A stretch of DNA of 64,000 bases from Henckelia pumila (Eukaryota > Streptophyta > Magnoliopsida > Lamiales > Gesneriaceae), in assembly GCF_033568475.1 (NCBI RefSeq), contig NC_133120.1, forward strand, positions 81,692,151-81,756,150. Direction: 5' to 3'. Positions 22,319-31,260 of this stretch are shown here, piece by piece; position 1 is the first letter of the stretch; each line of letters starts with the position of its first letter. The translations under genes were made by a program, and so were the position numbers. Below the pieces are notes generated by a model that worked only from the letters and a program-made list of their open reading frames with translations, made no database searches and had not been told where the DNA came from.

Positions 22319-25030
22319 CTAACTCAGATCTACTAAGCCAAGAATATTTCGAAAATATGAAAACTTAGCGTCCGGTAGAGGCTTGGTGAATATGTCTGCT
22401 GCTTGCTGATCGGTGGAGATGTATTCTAGCTTGATTTCTTTCTTTAAGACATGATCTCGGATAAAGTGATGCCTGACATCAATGTGCTTTGTCCTAGAGT
22501 GCATCACTGGATTGTGAGTGATGGCTATGGCACTTGTATTGTCACAGTAGATTGGAGCTTCACTCGACCGGATTCCATAATCCTTAAGCTGCTGTTGAAT
22601 CCAAAGTATTTGAGCACAACAGCTGCCAGCAGCAAGGTATTCTGCTTCGGCGGTCGAGGTAGCAATTGATGTCTGCTTCTTACTTGACCACGAAATCAGT
22701 CTATCTCCAAGGAATTGACATGTGCCGCTTGTACTTTTGCGATCAATTCTACACCCTGCATAATCTGCATCTGAATAGCCAATAAGATTAAGATTTGAAT
22801 CTTTGGGATACCAAAGACCCACATTAGTAGTTCCTTTAATATATTTAATGATTCGTTTGGCAGCAATGAAATGAGATTGCTTAGGTGCTGCTTGAAATCT
22901 AGCACATAGACAGACTGAATACATAATATCCGGTCGACTGGCAGTCAAATAAAGCAATGAGCCAATAAGGCCTCGATACATGGTTACCTCGACCGGAATT
23001 CCCCCTTCATCTTTATCAAGCTTGATTGATGTACTCATGGGGGTAGATGCAGTTGAGCATTGTTCCATTCCAAACTTCTTTACCAATTTCTTGGCATACT
23101 TGGACTGATTGATAAATATTCCAGTTTCAAGTTGCTTCACTTGAAGTCCAAGAAAGAAGTTTAGCTCGCCCATCATGCTCATTTCAAACTTCTCCTGCAT
23201 TAGCTTAGAGAACTTTGAGCACAACTTGGGGTTAGTTGACCCAAATATAATGTCATCAACATAAATTTGTACTAGTAACACATGATCACCTTTTACAAAT
23301 TTAAACAGGGTCTTATCGACCGTTCCAATTTGGAAATCATGTTCCAGTAAAAATTTTAGTAATGTGTCATACCAAGCACGTGGTGCTTGTTTTAATCCAT
23401 AAAGAGCTTTGTCAAGTTTATAGATATATTGAGGATGAGTAGGATTGACAAAACATGGTGGTTGTTCAACGTACACCTCTTCTTTAAGTAGACCATTGAG
23501 GAATGCAGACTTCACATCCATTTGATAAACTTTAAAATTTTTGAAGGCTGCATAAGCAAGAAAGATGCGGATTGCTTCTAGTCTTGCAACTGGCGCGAAG
23601 GATTCCTCAAAGTCTATGCCTTCTTCTTGTCTAAATCCTTGAGCAACAAGTCGAGCTTTGTTACGCACAACAGTGCCATGTTCATCGAGCTTGTTACGAA
23701 ACACCCATCTAGTTCCAATCACATTTTGATTTTCCGGTCGAGGAACTAGATGCCAAACATTGTTGCGGGTGAATAGATTCAGTTCTTCTTGCATTGCCTC
23801 GATCCAGCTGGCATCTGATAGGGCTTCATCTATCTTCTTGGACTCTACCTGAGATATGAAAGCTGCATGCAAGAATTCATTAATCATTTGACCACGTGTT
23901 TTTCGAGGAGCAGAAGGGTCACCTATGACCAACCCAGGTGGATGATTTTTGTTCCACCTAAAATAATTCCCTAAAGGGTTTTCATCAATTGGTTGATGAA
24001 CGTCCTCGTTTACTGGATCATTATTGGCAGGAGGATCGTTATCCACCGGTGGATCCACTTCTGGCCTTGTTTGATCACAAACGGTAGAGGGAGCTGGATC
24101 ATCCTTCTTTGGAGGATATAGATCACTGTCACTCTCTTCCTGTAGATTTGTGTTTTCCAGTCTATGACTCAGATCATTTATGCTCCCTTGAGTTTGTTCT
24201 GTACAAAGAGTAGATTCATCAAAAACAACATGAATGGTTTCCTCGACCGTTAGTGATCTTTGATTGAACACTCGATAAGCTCTGCTAACGGCTGAGTAAC
24301 CAATAAAAGTTCCTTCGTCTGCTTTGGCATCGAAGGCTGTCAAATGGTTTTTGCCATTGTTGTGGATAAAGCATTTGCACCCAAAAATTTTGAAGTATGA
24401 AATATCAGGTTTTGTGCCATTCCAGATCTCATATGGAGTTTTGTTAAATCGTTTATTAATCATAGATCTGTTTTGAGTATAGCAAGCTGTGTTAACTGCT
24501 TCTGCCCAAAGCCTTTGGGAAACATTTGAATCAGCAATCATAGTTCTGGCTGCTTCTTTTAAAGTACGGTTCCTTCTTTCAGCCACCCCATTTTGCTGTG
24601 GGGATCTAGCAGCTGACAACTCATGCTTGATTCCCTGATCATCTAGATAAGTCATAAGAGTGGTGTTTAAAAATTCAGTCCCTCTATCACTCCTGATCCT
24701 ATCTATCACAGTAGATTGTTCATTTTGCAAGCGTTTAAAAAGCTTAATCAGGTGAGGTGCAGTTTGATCTTTTGAAGAGAGAAAGATGACCCAAGTAAAT
24801 CGAGAAAAGTCATCTATAACAACAAGAGCATATCTCATTCCCCCTAAGCTTCTTACTGGTATAGGACCAAATAGGTCCATGTGAAGTAAGTCTAAACATT
24901 TGGAAGAAGACATACACCCTTTATTTTTAAAAGTTGCTCTCACCTGCTTTCCTAGTTGACAAGCAGGACAAACTTTGTCTTTTATAAAATCTCCTTCGGG
25001 CAGTCCAGAAACCAAATCATGCTTCCTCAA
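22319..25030 (-). CDS. Sirevirus pol: integrase, reverse transcriptase and RNase H
   Basis: This 903-codon segment lies in the same frame as gag and protease. It begins in the integrase zinc-binding region (CPACQLGK, about residue 21) and contains the integrase catalytic core ([33 protein letters not shown]). Reverse transcriptase motifs follow: [11 protein letters not shown] near 505 and YVDD at about 590. Then comes RNase H ([23 protein letters not shown]). All expected catalytic motifs are visible. One oddity is Cys in the usual QPPGF turn (QPPCF). Expression as a polyprotein is blocked by the TGA upstream at 25,073-25,075. Confidence 0.85.
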   Translation of the reverse strand: MRKHDLVSGLPEGDFIKDKVCPACQLGKQVRATFKNKGCMSSSKCLDLLHMDLFGPIPVRSLGGMRYALVVIDDFSRFTWVIFLSSKDQTAPHLIKLFKRLQNEQSTVIDRIRSDRGTEFLNTTLMTYLDDQGIKHELSAARSPQQNGVAERRNRTLKEAARTMIADSNVSQRLWAEAVNTACYTQNRSMINKRFNKTPYEIWNGTKPDISYFKIFGCKCFIHNNGKNHLTAFDAKADEGTFIGYSAVSRAYRVFNQRSLTVEETIHVVFDESTLCTEQTQGSINDLSHRLENTNLQEESDSDLYPPKKDDPAPSTVCDQTRPEVDPPVDNDPPANNDPVNEDVHQPIDENPLGNYFRWNKNHPPGLVIGDPSAPRKTRGQMINEFLHAAFISQVESKKIDEALSDASWIEAMQEELNLFTRNNVWHLVPRPENQNVIGTRWVFRNKLDEHGTVVRNKARLVAQGFRQEEGIDFEESFAPVARLEAIRIFLAYAAFKNFKVYQMDVKSAFLNGLLKEEVYVEQPPCFVNPTHPQYIYKLDKALYGLKQAPRAWYDTLLKFLLEHDFQIGTVDKTLFKFVKGDHVLLVQIYVDDIIFGSTNPKLCSKFSKLMQEKFEMSMMGELNFFLGLQVKQLETGIFINQSKYAKKLVKKFGMEQCSTASTPMSTSIKLDKDEGGIPVEVTMYRGLIGSLLYLTASRPDIMYSVCLCARFQAAPKQSHFIAAKRIIKYIKGTTNVGLWYPKDSNLNLIGYSDADYAGCRIDRKSTSGTCQFLGDRLISWSSKKQTSIATSTAEAEYLAAGSCCAQILWIQQQLKDYGIRSSEAPIYCDNTSAIAITHNPVMHSRTKHIDVRHHFIRDHVLKKEIKLEYISTDQQAADIFTKPLPDAKFSYFRNILGLVDLS

Positions 25031-25072
25031 GTTAGAAATGGACTTAAAATTTAGATGATTTAATCGCTTATG

Positions 25073-25519
25073 TCACAGCCAATGTTTATCATGATGAGCA
25101 GTAAGACAAGTAGGTGAGGAAATATGTGAGCAAGACCAGTTTACCTTGTAGGTGTTTAGGTCTCGTACACCGGTCATAAGAGTCTCACCTTTGTCATTTT
25201 TTATGAGGCAAGTGTGTTTGTGAAACTCGACCGAATGATCATTGTCACATAGTTGACTAATACTTATCAAATTATAACATAGTTTGTCAACAAGTAACAC
25301 ATCTTTAATAATGATGTTACCATGGATAATCTTACCCTTACCCATGGTTTTACCTTTGGAGTTGTCTCCAAAGCTGATCTTTGGTCCTTTGCACAACACC
25401 ACTTCTGTTAGAAGTTCTGGATTCCCTGTCATGTGTCGTGAACAACCGCTATCTAAATACCAGGTAGTGTCCTTGATAGAAGTGGTTTTCTCGCCTGTTT
25501 GGACTTTTAGTACCTGCAA
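25073..25519 (-). pseudogene. Sirevirus protease and integrase N-terminus, between two stops
   Basis: The segment lies in the gag frame between a TAG at 25,547-25,549 and a TGA at 25,073-25,075. It holds the aspartic-protease active site (WYLDSGCSRHMTG) and the start of the pre-integrase region. The TGA falls where copia pre-integrase domains have a conserved Trp, so it looks like a TGG-to-TGA nonsense change. No ATG was seen at its start, so it can only be made by read-through from gag. Confidence 0.75.
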
Positions 25520-25546
25520 AGGGTGAAGAACTTTTGGTACCCATAT

Positions 25547-27559
25547 CTAGTAGGGTCCAGGTCGGATTAGCCCTTTCGGGACCCACACCTGGAACACCCT
25601 TACAGGTTTGCCCGTGTGTGTGTCCAGAAATCTGTGCGGTCGATATGCAGTAAATGTGTGTGCTTGTGAGGTTACTGTGTGCTGCTTGCCTTTTTGATTT
25701 TTATCAGTTAGCCTGTACCTCTTTTGAACTGGCCTGCAATTAAAGTACTGGTAAGGCTTCTCCTTTGACCATCTTTTCTTAGAGTAGTTAGGCTCATTCC
25801 ATGGCCTTTTGAAATTAGATTGGTTTCCCTTTCTTCTTTCATTAGGTTTAGGTTTGATCCAAGTTCCTCTTTGATTAGAGATCTGGGGATCCACATATCC
25901 CAGCCCTCTATGCTTAGAACTTCGTTCGTTAGATACTTTCTGATTTTTGTCAAAGCTGCACTTATCGTGTTCATATATCGTGCTGGACCTGACAAATCTT
26001 ATTTTGTTAAGATTGCCTTTGTCCAGGCTTGACTGAATACAGGACTCCATAGACTGTTCATTTGTTCCAAACCCTAGACCGGTCTTATCATGTACCGGTC
26101 TTTGGATTTCTTGAATCTTGTCAATGGTTACAGAAGATTTATTCCAAGCCTTAATGGTTTCAAGTAGTTTTTTATTCTCAATCAAGGTAGCTTGGAATAC
26201 TCTTTTCAAGGTGTCGTTCTCAGTAGCCAGCAGACTTAGCTTGACCTTAAGACCATCAATCTCTTTTTGCTGCATGCAGCTTGATTCGCTTGACTTATCT
26301 TTTAGGTCGGCTCTTTTTGCCTTTACTTCCTCGAACTCCTTGGATAATGCTTTGTATTCATTAGCCATTTCGTGTAAAGCAGTAACCAAATCACTGTGAG
26401 TAAATTCAGGTGAGCCAAAGTCAAATACCTCCTCAGCTTCTTCTTCGATGTCGGCCATAAGGCATTCCACTTTTTCATCATCGCTGTCATCTGAAGAGCT
26501 TCCGATATTGGAGTTGTCGGAGTCAGACTCGGCCCACTTGCTTTTGCTTTCGTCTGCTACTAGAACCCTTTGGTCTCTTCCTTTTCTAAGGGTCCTCTTG
26601 TCCTCCTTGCCCCTTCTTCTTTCAGAAAATTGCTTCTGATCATTGCTCTTAGGCTTGGTACACTCTGCAATGAAATGGCCTGGCTTGCCACAGTTAAAAC
26701 AAGTAGGACCATCGTTTGTATGGTCCGATTTATGATAATTTTTAAAATTAGAATTGTTTTTACGCATAAATTTACCAAATTTCTTGACAAAGAGTGCCAT
26801 GGCTTCATTGCTGATTTGTTCAGCTGATCTCTTTGGAGCTTCCTCGACCGGTGGACGTATCACGGTTGAGGTTAAGGCCTTGGTTGGTTGAGAGGTAGAT
26901 GGTTCATCTTCTGTTCTCATGTTGAGCTCGAACTCGTAGGCTTTAAGATCTGCAAAGAGATCATGCAGTTCAACCTTGCTCAAGTCTTTCGACTCTCTCA
27001 TGGCCACTGTCTTGATCTCCCATTCTTTGGGCAGAGCTTTCATAACCTTCACAGCAATTTCACGGTTAGTATAAGTTTTACCTAAAGCAATAAGATCACA
27101 AATGATACTACTGAACCGTTCATCAAATTCAGCCATGGTTTCCCCTGGCTTCATTTTGGCGTTGTCATATTTTTGAATGGCCAAGGTGAGCTTGTTTTCC
27201 TTTGTCTGGTCATTCCCTTCACACAGCTGAGTGAGCTTCTCCCAAATCTCCTTTGCTGTGGAACATGACTTGATTTTGCTGAACATATTCTTGTCCAGTG
27301 TTTTGTATAGGATGTCCCGGGCCACATTGTCAAGATTGGCCTTCTTTTTGTCCTCAGTGGTCCACTCAGCTCTTGGTTTCTCAATCATTTGTCCTGCACC
27401 ATCGGCTAGAGCTGGGTTGACCTTCATAATTTTGATAGGACCGTCTGTTATGACATATAGCATGTCATCATCCTGTGCTGCAAGATGTGCCTGCATGCGA
27501 ATTTTCCAATCATCATACTCTTCTTTAGAAAACATAGGAATTCTGTTGAAAGAAGTCAT
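25547..27559 (-). CDS. Sirevirus gag, 670 codons
   Basis: The ATG lies 51 nt downstream of the 5' LTR in the element's own direction. The N-terminal two-fifths is a copia gag core (YDDWKIRMQAHL, KEIWEKLTQLCEG, EFDERFSSII). It is followed by one CCHC zinc knuckle (CFNCGKPGHFIAEC, residues 287-300), an acidic stretch (SDSDNSNIGSSSDDSDDEK), a coiled-coil segment and a basic tail rich in Lys, Arg and Asn. The length suits a Sirevirus, whose gag is larger than in other copia elements. It ends at TAG. That stop may be a point mutation or a gag/pol boundary used by read-through. Confidence 0.85.
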   Translation of the reverse strand: MTSFNRIPMFSKEEYDDWKIRMQAHLAAQDDDMLYVITDGPIKIMKVNPALADGAGQMIEKPRAEWTTEDKKKANLDNVARDILYKTLDKNMFSKIKSCSTAKEIWEKLTQLCEGNDQTKENKLTLAIQKYDNAKMKPGETMAEFDERFSSIICDLIALGKTYTNREIAVKVMKALPKEWEIKTVAMRESKDLSKVELHDLFADLKAYEFELNMRTEDEPSTSQPTKALTSTVIRPPVEEAPKRSAEQISNEAMALFVKKFGKFMRKNNSNFKNYHKSDHTNDGPTCFNCGKPGHFIAECTKPKSNDQKQFSERRRGKEDKRTLRKGRDQRVLVADESKSKWAESDSDNSNIGSSSDDSDDEKVECLMADIEEEAEEVFDFGSPEFTHSDLVTALHEMANEYKALSKEFEEVKAKRADLKDKSSESSCMQQKEIDGLKVKLSLLATENDTLKRVFQATLIENKKLLETIKAWNKSSVTIDKIQEIQRPVHDKTGLGFGTNEQSMESCIQSSLDKGNLNKIRFVRSSTIYEHDKCSFDKNQKVSNERSSKHRGLGYVDPQISNQRGTWIKPKPNERRKGNQSNFKRPWNEPNYSKKRWSKEKPYQYFNCRPVQKRYRLTDKNQKGKQHTVTSQAHTFTAYRPHRFLDTHTGKPVRVFQVWVPKGLIRPGPY

Positions 27560-27598
27560 GATTTTAAAACTTTAGATCAACAGTTGAGAAAGGAACCC

Positions 27599-27610
27599 GC
27601 TCTGATACCA
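27599..27610 (-). promoter_or_regulatory. Primer-binding site (initiator Met tRNA) of the Sirevirus
   Basis: The minus strand reads TGGTATCAGAGC two bases inside the 5' LTR. It is complementary to the 3' end of plant initiator Met tRNA and primes minus-strand synthesis. Confidence 0.9.
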
Positions 27611-27612
27611 CT

Positions 27613-28300
27613 TGTTGGGATCGGTTCAGAGGGTAGAGGGGGGGGGGGGATGAATACACTCTGAAACTTTTCTTCTTCTTCTTTAAAATGATCAAGTGAG
27701 GTTTAGTTCACTTAATCTGTTTTCTCAACTTCTAAAACGTTTTGAACAACTTAAATAGTGCGGAACTAGTTCAGAAGTTTTAGTGATGCAAAGTTTATAA
27801 AGCAATGTATGAGCAGGATGTAAGATAAATGGCAGTAAATGCTAAAGCACGATTTTATGGAAGTTCGAAGGCTTAATCCTTCTACGTCTCCCCTTCTTCC
27901 ACTTAGGAAGGAATTCACTAGAAGACTTTGGTTATTACAACGTCTTGTAATACACCCACTTCAGACTTAGGACTTATCCAATGCCTAATCCGAAACTCCT
28001 AGATTTACACAGATAAGATTCTCAGTTCTTATCAGACTGGTGGAAGCTTTCAGAGTAGCTTCAAGTCTCTTCAACAATGAGTATAGTTGAATTGAGCTTC
28101 TCAAACTGCAGAGCGGTCGAGAGGCTTGGAAACCCTAGGATGATCCTTGACGATCAGATATGTGAACTGTAGGCGAGGGTTTATTTGAGCAGCAAAATGA
28201 ATGATCTTGTAAGTGTGCTCAAGTATATCAGATCAGGACTTCTGATATTATTCAAGTGATTGAAATGTCTCTCTTCGTTGTCTCGTATCACTTGTTCCTT

Positions 28301-28332
<32 letters not shown>

Positions 28333-28989
28333 ATTGTTGTTGTTGTTGTTCTTGTTCACTTCTTGAGCAATCCTCCCTTTAAATAGGTCAATCATCAACG
28401 TCTTTATTTTGAACGTTCTGATGCTGCATTGAATGCACATTTAATGCTCATAAATGCATTGATGATTCTGCATGAGGATCGTACACTGCAGACAACTTTC
28501 AGGGTCCAAAACTGGAATAAACGGTCGAGTGCTTTATCTGCAGTCATTCTGTGTTTTTGCCATTTTGGTACAACCTGTTGTCTTGATTTGCAGGAGTCAA
28601 CAAATCTTCTGATACGCCGGTTCTGCTTTTAATAAAGGATCCTGCAAAGAACATCTTGTCACAGGTTCTTGTCTCGAGATATCTTGATAGGCAGTTGGCA
28701 TTCTACCGGTAGGGATATTTGTCCTCTGCTGGTTTGAATAACCAGTCGATAGGCTTGAGACTTCAACCGGTCGAGAGACATAGGCGGTTAACAAGCTTCC
28801 GGTAGATAGATTTATCCTCTGCTGGTTTTGATAGCCAGTCGATAGGCTTGTGACTTCAGCCGGTCGAGAGCAAAGGCGGTTGACAAGCTTCCGGTAGAAG
28901 TTGTAGTAGATTCCTGAAATACAATGATTGGCAGCACATTCCTATACGATGAGTTGTTGTTTGTTATCACCAAAATATCGGATTCAACA
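27613..28989 (-). repeat. 5' LTR of the Sirevirus, 1377 bp
   Basis: It is nearly identical to 17,658-19,009. The visible differences are a longer G run near 27,640, a longer and interrupted TTG array near 28,311-28,350, and a few substitutions. On the minus strand a TATTTAAA motif near 28,378-28,385 precedes the AAC-repeat leader and is a candidate TATA box. The LTR lies about 1 kb upstream of the FAB1D leader, pointing away from it. Confidence 0.95.
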
Positions 28990-29302
28990 CTATCTATAAT
29001 AGTTCAACCCCTTACACTAACTGATTTTGGTGTGTCAAATCACTCCAAATTTTTTTTACATTTTACCCCTAAATTTATAACACATATTTTTTATGCTAGA
29101 TCTTAAATTACTAAATTATTCACGATTTTCTCTAACTTTATCTCAATTTAAAAATATAAAAAAAATGTTCATTATTTTTTTTGAGAGAAATGTTCATTAT
29201 TTTTAGATGTAATATAACCTATTTATGCACGCGAATTTTGGCGTGCGTGAATTACTAATATATATATATATATATATTATAATATTATATTATAATTATA
29301 TA

Positions 29303-29559
29303 CTTCCTCCGTCTTATATATATTGTCCTCTTTGAATTTTCACACAAATTAAAAAAATGTATTGGAAAAGCAAATTTTATATAAACTTCATATTTTATCC
29401 CTATTTAATGTATTAAAAATGATTACACAATTTTCAAGGTGTATTTAATAGAGATGTATTAATAAAGAAATGTAAAAAATATTACTAAATATGATATATG
29501 ACTATATATTTGGGGCAAATAAAAAAAGAAACGTGGACAATATAATTAAGAGGGAAGAG
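29303..29559. mobile_element. Stowaway-like MITE, about 257 bp
   Basis: The left end CTTCCTCCGTCTTATATATATTG pairs with a right end whose complement reads CTCTTCCCTCTTAATTATATTG. Both sides carry TA, the Tc1/mariner-type duplication. CTCCCTCCGTC-type termini are diagnostic of plant Stowaway elements. It lies in the upstream region of FAB1D. Confidence 0.65.
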
Positions 29560-30034
29560 TATAAAAGAAGACAAAAAATCGAAAACAAGAGAATGATGAT
29601 GAAATCTCGAGGCAGGCCACGAAATCTGTTTCATTAATTGCGTGATTTTATTTCGTAATGGCGATTTGGAATATCCATACGCACCGAGACATGGGATCGA
29701 GCGTGAAGCAACTGTTGCATTTAATTTCAAACATATATAAATCTATTTGGTTCGTTGTGTGGTTTGAGTTTCATAAGCAGATACAATATTGTTCAATGCA
29801 TTCATTTAATGACACCAGAAGAAAATACTAAAAGTAAATAATAATAATAATCATAATCCAAAAACTAATCTTTTTTGCTTCTTGTGTGTGTATATGGACT
29901 GGATGAATGATGAACAGTACAAAAATTGAATTTTTCAGAGCAGTTAAACACAAGGCTGTGGGCTCCAGTGGAGACAAAACTTAATTGCTTCGTTTTCATT
30001 CCTTCCCTTCCCCCAAACTTTTTTCTTTCATTTT

Positions 30035-30205
30035 ATGCAACTCGTTCATCTCTTCCATCCCTTTTCGGTGACTGAATTCTTTGATTCAAGATTTTCGAAT
30101 TTCTGCCTTTTGGAGCTAGAGATATCATCTGGGATTCAAGATTGGGTGATACTTTGTGGTGGAAGTTCCGGATTATGATTACTTGTTCATCGAATTTACC
30201 CGGCA
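30035..30205 (+). promoter_or_regulatory. 5' leader of FAB1D with two upstream ORFs
   Basis: A pyrimidine-rich block at about 29,999-30,030 fits a transcript start region. A leader exon ends at 30,205 (GGCA|GTAAGT). Two short upstream ORFs can be read in it: 30,035-30,178 (47 codons plus stop) and one starting at 30,175. They overlap in ATGA, and the second would close just after splicing. The transcript start is inferred, so whether both lie in the mRNA is uncertain. Confidence 0.4.
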
Positions 30206-31005
30206 GTAAGTGTGTTTTGAATCATATTAATTTTTCTGGGTTCTTGGAATAATTGCTTGAATCCCGATTTTATGGAATCAGATTCACAGTTGGATGGTTT
30301 TGATGTTGTTTTGTTCCAGCTGGATTAATGTGATTTACCTTTCTTGAACGACTTATCGGGTGCTACATTGACTTGACAGTCAACAATCAACCGCCCATAA
30401 ATTCTTGGAGGTTTTGGTGGTTGGTTCTTGGTTTTCACTTCGCATTTCAAAAATTTTGACTTCCCAATTGGGAATTCGAAACTGGGCGGATTGAAATTTT
30501 AAAATTTCTTCTTTTAACTTCGATTTTTTTTTCGGTGCGGTGATTAGTCTGTCTTGGTAATTCACGTTCTTCGATTCGGATGTTTCTCTTTCATCTGCCC
30601 TGTGAAGTTTGACGACGGGATCGGGCATAGTTATTTTCCTCGTCTATATAGTGATGGCGGTGGATTGAAACTGAAAATCTTTAATTCGAAGCCACAATCG
30701 TCTCTTGTTAACTTATATTTTTTGAGTATATTGTAAACTGGTTTAGTCTTCAAGAATGATTGTGTATAGATCGCTATGAAATTTCATGATAGGGAGTGTA
30801 TTCTGTTTGTTGCTGAACGCATCTTCCTTGTTCCTCTATGTATCGATTGGTTTTCAATATAATTACTTTCTTGCAAATTCTTGGAATTTTATGTTGCGTA
30901 TCTCTGTCTACTGTTCTATTTAGGATCTTGAGTTTTTTGTCCATCTTTCACCGAATTAGATTGATCTGATATTCAGGTTGACAGGATTTGGGGATCGCAC
31001 ATAAT

Positions 31006-31221
31006 ATGTGCCATTATTGTGGCGCACATCTGCCAAAGTCAAGTAATTACACTGACCAGGAAAACAGGGATTCTTCGAATGCTAATTGTGCGCACTTAGT
31101 CCAATTCTGCAAGTTCTGCGTTGAAAAAACCTACAAGGAAAATTTTAGCTCTGAAGAAATGCCATCAATCAGTCCCTCTGGTGCATTAAGAAGCAGTGAC
31201 AGTTCTGTATCAAGCTGCAGT

Positions 31222-31260
<39 letters not shown>

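Larger units (their letters stand above)
17658..28989 (-). mobile_element. Sirevirus-type copia retrotransposon, 11.3 kb
   Basis: Two LTRs (TGTTG...CAACA) bound the element, which is flanked by a perfect 5-bp duplication, CTATC (17,653-17,657 and 28,990-28,994). Reading right to left, it has an initiator-Met-tRNA primer site, gag, protease, integrase, reverse transcriptase/RNase H, an extra envelope-like ORF and a polypurine tract. Integrase before reverse transcriptase marks Ty1/copia. Large gag plus an extra ORF after pol marks the Sirevirus genus. By eye the LTRs differ by a handful of substitutions plus repeat-length changes, so insertion was recent. Two in-frame stops break gag-pol. Confidence 0.9.
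17109..29258 (+). mobile_element. Non-autonomous Helitron-like element, split by a hAT MITE and a Sirevirus
   Basis: Ignoring the two insertions and their duplications, the 5' end reads TCTATACTATCTATAATAG after a flanking A. The 3' end has a GCACGC...GCGTGC hairpin (29,227-29,246) about 9 bp before CTAA at 29,255-29,258, followed by T. TC at the start, hairpin plus CTRR at the end, and insertion between A and T are Helitron hallmarks. Only about 280 bp belong to the element itself; the rest of this span is inserted DNA. Confidence 0.45.
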
